Shown in pieces: positions 57,719-64,000 of a DNA stretch of 64,000 bases. Below the pieces are notes generated by a model, which worked only from the letters and a program-made list of their open reading frames with translations, searched no databases and was not told where the DNA came from. The translations under genes and the position numbers were made by a program. The stretch covers positions 305,322,512 through 305,386,511 of the forward strand of contig CM060846.1 of NCBI GenBank assembly GCA_030762175.1, in the 5' to 3' direction. The stretch is from Metallyticus violacea (lineage: Eukaryota; Arthropoda; Insecta; Mantodea; Metallyticidae). The first letter of the stretch is position 1. Each line of letters starts with the position of its first letter.

Positions 57719-60700
57719 TATGCTTAATGCCACGGAAATTTTCCCATTAGTTTCTACCCTTGCCATTACAATGAATTCTGCGTAAAAAGTGCGCCACACA
57801 GCACTCGCAGCGTCGGTTCAAACGGATTTGTAACAATGAACTCGTTATTGTCGGTAACTGTCAATGTATCAAACGTATACGCTGTGATAAAATTGTATGC
57901 ATTTCTGACTCGATAATGAAGCCGTCTTTGTTGACAACTGATTCCACTTAACGCGCACAAAGCGACTATCAGAAATATATTGCGCGCAATACGCGATGAC
58001 GCTTTTCTGTCATAGAACTGTAATGAATACGATCATTAAAACAAGAAACAATCCGCAAGTGTAATTCGGTATCAAAGTTAGACACACTTCTGTGCACAGT
58101 AGCGCAAAACTTGTCTTCTCTCGATGAAGATCGAATCTCTCTCCTAACCACAGCGCTAAAAATGACGAGTGATAAAAGTGAAGTAAACAGCAGACAGATT
58201 ACTGCTTACTTACATTTGCAAATGAACTGCGGGAACAACTTTCCATTTCGTTTTAGAACGATGTATACGTTTCAGCGGTTGAAACTTTATAAACACTCAC
58301 ATCCTGAAGAGACAAAAGTGAAGTTCTGCCTTCACACTTATTGCAGTCTCTCTCGCGTAAGATCAGAACAAAATCATATTTCAACTGCCTCATTACTCTA
58401 ACAGTTTCGGTTCTACTCATTAGAACTTAAGGACGATGAACGATATCAGTCATTAACAGACTTGGCGCTTTGATGAGCTCATACACGATACCCAGCATTT
58501 CCTTAATGTAATGAAAATCCCAAATAATGAACTTCAAACAAACAGCTTCATCTATCCAACATTCTTTACACACTAACGCCTCATGCTGCTGGATTGGAGA
58601 ATTATGCAGACCTTCACCACCGTATATTGCAATGTTCTTACTCAGAAAGTCTACTTGCTTCAGCCCAAGTGCCATACAACCGGTGTTGTTGCATTATTCT
58701 GAATATTGTCCGTTTGTTGCTACCAATACCTCTCACCGTAGAACTGTTAACGGATGTAAAAAGTTCTGTTAGCCATTTTTGTTGAAGCAGTTAAACCAAC
58801 TTTTTGCAATCAATTTAACTCGAAACTCAACATTTACAAACTTCAAGGAAAGAGCAATACAGCAGAAAAAAATAATTCCTACCTCAGTCTTAAAGCAATG
58901 TCAGGCTATTTCGGCTTAGATAGGTTCAACAACTATCAATACAACGCACTTCCTAAAAGTATTAAAAGGAACTTCGCAAAGGGTAAAATTGTGAAAATAT
59001 TATTTTTTAACTATTGAATTCTAAAGAATCTTCTTTCTTTTAATGACATACAGTAAGTTACAAAATTCAAGAAAAACATGTGTTATCGGCGAGCCTCGAT
59101 TAGGAACTGTCCAACTACTGATAAATGTCTTTCTTTCCAAATTTATGCTCAATAGGTACATTTTTTATGATTTTATGGAACTATATGATAATATAAATCT
59201 CTAAATGCATGCATTACCTTTATAAACACTTATGATATGTCTAGTTATGGTTATTAGTTTGTAGAAGAACATACTCCTAAAATGTACTGAAAGCCATTCT
59301 AAGTTTTATTGTTTGTTTAAAATAGTTTTATCAAACAAAATACACATTTTCTCATAATCTAATACACCAAGTTGCTTCAAATTTTCAGAATATGCTTAAT
59401 AAACATTTGTGTTCAATTCAATATATCTTTTATGGAATATACATTTAGAAAGTAACATAAAATGCAGTAAAATTCATTACATATGAAAAATATTTCTTCG
59501 ATGAAAGTATAGGTAAAAAGTACTGTGTTAAGTTATTGTCAAATTTCATAAATGACCTGCAAAAATTTATGCCCCCAATTTCACATCAATTCTGAGTAAA
59601 CTTGAGCATTTTACTTTGGAGAGATAGAGCATTCCTGAGGCTTTTAACGCTCACTAGGACTGTATAAGTTTATATTTTTCAGAAAGACGTCCAAACAACC
59701 TGTGTGGCATTAATGGACCTATATTTCTGGAGAACACAGTCCTAGAGTTGAAGGATGTTCAACTTTCGAGTCCTGCAGAAGCAATTACGTATATCTGATT
59801 CATGTCAGCGTTTGCTTCTTGCATTACCCCATGTGTTTTTTCGCTCTGTGAATAAACCGCTCTTACAGTGGAGATGAGAATGCCAGTAAATATGTTTTTC
59901 CAGAACTTGAATTATTTACTGTGTTTCTATAAAGCGTGCCTACCACCCTAAGCAGCAACAAGCAGTCTCTCGTGGATATTTTGCTTCTGCGGTGTATAGC
60001 TTACTATCCATGCAACAGACAGCAGCAGTTCGAATACATATCCTGGAAATATGAAACAGGAGGAAAGAGAATGGGAGGTCATGACCAAACCTGCAGATCG
60101 GTTATTACTGCCTGTCATCAATCTAATGCAAAATATGTCAGTGCTATCATTTTCAGCAGTTTGTTGTGGCCTTCTTGACGTAATTCTAATATTGATTTAA
60201 CCGAATCGACGGAAATGGCTATGCGACCGCTCTTGCCAGCAGTCCCAAACATGACACATTTCCTTCTAAATTCTATTAAATACCCCACCAAGAAACAGCA
60301 CTCACTAACGATGAAACTACGCACGGTTCTTAAACATCTCTTTATAACTGCAGGCATGGATTTCGGTATTTTCACCACTAACAACCAATGACACATGCTC
60401 ATATTCTTCCCAGGAACACGTAACATTTTAATTCCCACTAAATTTATGTGCTCACTTTTCCTTCTAAATTATAGCGTTCTGTAATTGAGAAAATTATACC
60501 TATCCAGCTCATGCTAATTTCTCTAAATTAAAATATGTTTATATCAGAACTTATTTAAATTAAAAGCATAAAAGTATCCAAACAATAGTGTGGAAATTAG
60601 ATGAAAACTAAATATGTCTATATGTCATTACTTTGCCTATAAATACCAAATCATACTGTGTAAAAATATAAATATTAAATAGTTAAATTTAATTTGTATG

Positions 60701-61560
60701 ATAATTTAGTATATCTTTCAGCGCTGTAACCTAATTTGTTTTTAGATTTATTGTGCGCAAATGTTATTTTTCGTTATTTCGACTTTCCACACACATTACT
60801 GTAATACAGAATGATTCATATTAAAGGGGTGAATTTAAAATAGCATAGTTTTGACTACATTGGACCCTTTCAGATAGGACTGCGATTAAAGAACTGGGCA
60901 TTTTGATTTATACGCTCAATAATGTAAGGTGTTCTAAGATATTGATTTCCCCTCCTTTTCGCTTAATGTTTTCAATAATAGATGAAGATGCCGTTCACGC
61001 CGAGGCTAATTGTAGTGAAATATTGTCTGGTATTCAATTCACCGCTGTCATGCTAAGATATTTCCAAATTCCATGCGAGCGTCTTTCAGTCAATGATCGA
61101 GCTTATTAAGCTCGACTGACCAATGAGAATCGAATTAACCTTATAGTTATTAGTATGATGTTCAAAAGCTAACAAGTGATAGTTATTTTTCTCCTGCAGT
61201 CATGTTTTACTCATGTCAACTTTTCTTTGATTTCATTTCTGAGCCAGAAAGAGATGACAATTGTTCACAATACATTGTTACCATAACCTTGAATGATAAA
61301 AGACCGCACACAAATTAACCCGTTGTTATAACCTGAAATATTTAGTTGTTCTTATCCCACGAAAGATTTTGTTCCTATTACCTTGCTTCCATTAGATAAT
61401 TTTTCTCCAACTTATTAATGTAACATCTGATGCTTAGTTGTTTATAATACAATTAATGGCCAAGATCGCTTTTACAATTATTTTGTCGAAAACAACTCAC
61501 AAAAGCTGATAAGTTTACCTGAGGTAATTTAATATCGTTAACTCATTGCAATTACCGGTA
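57719..61560. other. Long AT-rich non-coding stretch
   Basis: Frames up to 106 codons (60438-60118, minus; 58111-58401, plus) carry no domain I recognise. No SINE or transposon motif in nearly 4 kb. Confidence 0.45.
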
Positions 61561-61750
61561 GTTTTTTCCAGATTTTCTTCTGTCTCCATAAATGGCAAAT
61601 GCCGGAAAAGTAACCTAAACTTAGACCTGAAACATTTCCTTCCTTTAGAAAAATAATCCTCTTCCAGTTTGTCATTCTCATGTATCATCAGCATCCACCG
61701 CCTCTGGTGGCTAAGTGGTAAAAACGAGCGTTAAACACCATTTAAAAAAT
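61561..61750 (+). mobile_element. SINE-1 copy, 5'-truncated
   Basis: The body and tail are present ('ccagattttcttctgtctcc', 'taaatggcaaatgccgg', 'catccaccgcctctggtggc', 'aaaaacgagcgttaaacacc'). The tRNA head is missing. Confidence 0.87.
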
Positions 61751-61903
61751 CTCAGTCAATTAAATTCCTCAGTGGAAAATTTGGAGTGCGTTGTTAAAGT
61801 GACAATGATAAAAGAATGTGAAATACCCAGGGTGTTTAATGGTTTACTATATTTATGTTTATTTTAACTTATATACATTATACCTTTTACGTTCCCTGAT
61901 CTT

Positions 61904-62197
61904 TTTGTTCGTTTGTTTTATTTGCGGACGTTCTTTAACATCTCAAGTCATCAACGTTCCATTCAATTCAGGGCGCGAAACGGCCGATACATTTTACTCA
62001 TAGGCCTCTTCTTGCAGGCTTGAGGTTCTTTTTGTGCTGTAAATTTACGATACGGAATGCACGGAGTTAATTCCCTTCAGAAGTAAGCCATACTTAGGAC
62101 TTTTACGCCCCCCAAAAAATCCATTGGCCCTGGTCGGGATTGAACCCGAAGTCTTGGGTTTACGAGGCAAGTATGCTTACCACTACACCACTAGGAT
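61904..62197 (-). mobile_element. SINE-2 copy, full length
   Basis: Plus-strand order: 'cggacgttctttaacatctc', 'attcagggcgcgaaacggcc', 'ttgaggttctttttgtgctg', reversed B-box 'gggattgaacccg', reversed A-box 'gcttaccactacaccacta'. It directly abuts the LINE remnant. Confidence 0.92.
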
Positions 62198-62204
62198 CAT
62201 TTCT

Positions 62205-62952
62205 CTCTCCGATCTTGGCAATCTTGACCTGTGTCCATAAAGGTATAAAGAAAGGCTATTACGGTAAATGTATTATGATCCTCTCGGATAGTCAAACTGC
62301 TCTTCGAGCACTTGATTCTTACCAATTCAACTCAAAGTTGGTTGGCTTTCAAACACTTTAAAGCCCTGTCATACAACAACTCTTTTGAACTAAGATGGAT
62401 ATCAGGTCATGAAGGTATGACAGGGAATGAAGCAGCAGACAAACTGGCCCCTTAATTGGATGCGAACCATCCTACGGAGTTATCAAATCCACAGCAAGAA
62501 CAAAATGGTAATGAGTCAGAGAACAACATAAGACACAATGGTCCAATTATCTAGGAAAAACCTTCGGGAAAAGTTTTGTCAGTAAACCGAATCCCACATT
62601 CACTGAAAACTTTTGAGATTGGGAAGGAAAAAGTTAAGGCGGGAGGTGAAATTAATCACTGGGTGTAGTCAATCTAGGAAACATCTACAGAAAATGGGAC
62701 TCTTTCAGGGAGAGTCCATTTGGAGACTTTGCAACCAATTTCACGAGACTGTGAAGCATGTATATACTCCTAGAGTGTGAGGTCCTGGAGAGAAGGAGGT
62801 ACCAACTCATCGGTGCACAACCATATTTTGATATGGATGCTCTCCTTATAGGAAGTAAGGTTCTGGACCTTGTTAAGAACACGGAATGCGAATTACTACA
62901 ACGGATTTGGGGGTGGTACAAAAAGCCTATGGCTGAAGTGAGGGAGTTTTAA
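62205..62952 (+). pseudogene. Non-LTR retrotransposon ORF2 C-terminus: RNase H and Cys/His end
   Basis: The frame from 62215 reads AILTCVHKGIKKGYYGKCI and ILSDSQTALRALDSYQFNS, the second beta-strand block of retroelement RNase H with its catalytic Asp (codon 62287). After a shift near 62360 comes FELRWISGHEGMTGNEAADK, the 'GH-G-GNE-AD' block (Asp at 62438). Then follow WSNYLGKTFGKSF, a shifted Cys/His-rich stretch ending HETVKHV, and LLECEVLERRRYQLIG, the usual C-terminal end of I/R1-type ORF2 proteins, up to the TAA at 62950. Reverse transcriptase and endonuclease are absent; the copy begins at the SINE-2 boundary. At least three shifts or stops make it inactive. Confidence 0.83.
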
Positions 62953-64000
62953 AAACTCTCCCAAATACGCTGCTGCTGCTACTTTACCTTCTCCACTTTA
63001 GTTGCAGTTCAATTTCAGGGATATAAACATCAGGAATATTTGAGTAAAAAAAAGTACTTTGGACATAACCAGGAATGTTAACTTGCCTTTTTACTCCCTC
63101 CCGCAATATAATTTGTTGATATACTTAAACTATCCTGAACCACATTAAAGGCAATTAAAGTTTTTAACTTTAGAGAGTTTCATACTCTCATAGCCTCCAT
63201 TGCTTCAACTGATGAAACTTCCTCAATCTCTTGTCAAAGCAAATACAGACTCAATTATAAAGCAAACAGCATAACTACAGAGATACAAAACCTTACTTAA
63301 TTATGCCCATTTTGCTGAATGTCGTAATCTATCACCTTTGAGCTGTTGTACATATCAAATGGATAAGGACAGTTGGAAGACGTCAGTCCTGTCATTCCCA
63401 GGTTTACTGATTTGTAGCCGCCCTTCCCCTTGTCACATGCACAAATATAGCTTTTCTAAAAATGCTCGAGGAATCCTCAAGTTTCCTATACACGAAATGT
63501 GGCTTCACGTTTCGTGTCTTAACACGTGTGCTGCATCTGTTTCTATAATACACGATCATGAAAATGATAAGATGTTTTTCGTTGGCCACGAGTATATTTT
63601 CCTCTAAGCATTTTCACTTCAGTGAATAATAAAATATTAGAAACAAATTTTAACATTAATTTAATAAGAAGATGACTAGTAACGCAGGCTGTAAGTCTGA
63701 ACTAATCATAAATAGCAAGTATTACAAAAATTTAAAAAAAAAAGAGGGAAAAAAATGAATAGACACGGGAAGTAAAAAAAAAAAAAAAAAAAAAAAAAGA
63801 ACGCCAAAGAGTAAATAAAAATATATAAAAATAATAAAAAATAAGGGAAATCTGCTTACTGTTTTCCACCTTTTTCATAAACTATTTTGCATGGTTATTT
63901 ATACGAAGGGGAGCAGAGGTTATTTCTTTACTCGAAACAACAGTTTCCGTCCCCCCCCCCCAATATTCAGTTCTTTAGAATACACATTTTCTTTTGTTTT
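62953..64000. other. AT-rich stretch with A-run and C-run
   Basis: It includes possible LINE 3' UTR next to 62952 ('gctgctgctacttta'), an A-rich region 63725-63840 and a run of about 12 C near 63951-63962. No gene was recognised. Confidence 0.5.
63774..63799. repeat. Poly-A run
   Basis: About 26 uninterrupted A within a longer A-rich region. No SINE or LINE body directly precedes it. Confidence 0.95.

Noticed and set aside
1..64000. CRISPR arrays, bacterial operons, phage or integron structure
   Set aside because: No regularly spaced short repeats, no ribosome-binding-site-led gene packing; repeats are eukaryotic retroposons and DNA transposons.

Overview
The window looks like repeat-rich, AT-rich nuclear DNA from an arthropod, most likely an insect with a large genome. 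A cockroach or termite would fit, but that is only an impression from the transposon families. There is no operon-like gene packing. Open frames are short and mostly random, and the only recognisable proteins are decayed transposable-element proteins of families common in arthropods. I found no host protein-coding gene, functional tRNA, rRNA or CRISPR array that I can support.

Most of what can be annotated is mobile DNA. Two tRNA-derived SINE families dominate. SINE-1 has a Ser/Leu-type tRNA head and a body of about 270-310 bp, with 13 copies or fragments. SINE-2 has a different tRNA head, is about 280-295 bp long, and has six copies plus a fragment. At least five further tRNA-like heads (18.4, 26.8, 27.4, 32.4 and 34.8 kb) and a tRNA-Arg-like segment at 44.2 kb suggest additional tRNA-derived families.

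DNA transposons of the IS630/Tc1/mariner superfamily are the second layer. They are a Tc3-like remnant (2.7-3.7 kb), a mariner C-terminus (10.7 kb), a DD-D transposase fragment inside a terminal-inverted-repeat element (15-16.8 kb), an almost full-length mariner with TA-flanked ends (35.8-37.0 kb), a Tc1-like gene split by a SINE (45.8-47.0 kb) and a long decayed transposase (49.4-50.3 kb). A hAT transposase C-terminus lies at 13.9-14.6 kb. LINE 3' ends lie at 20.6-21.0 kb and at 62.2-62.95 kb (RNase H region). A repeat family with ends like TACAGGGTGTTAATGAAC occurs four times (15-16.8, 21.5-22.0, 43.8-44.9 and 57.0-57.7 kb).

The most useful signals are nested insertions (a SINE in a SINE in a Tc3-like element), a SINE with a perfect 13-bp target duplication at 52.15/52.45 kb, the TIR family with a candidate transposase inside one copy, and an inverted pair of related segments at 5.0-5.8 kb whose reading frames look partly conserved. 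The long stretches between these (for example 38.8-43.8 and 57.7-61.6 kb) are AT-rich non-coding DNA, intergenic or intronic. I saw no convincing new functional system; the interest is in transposon architecture.
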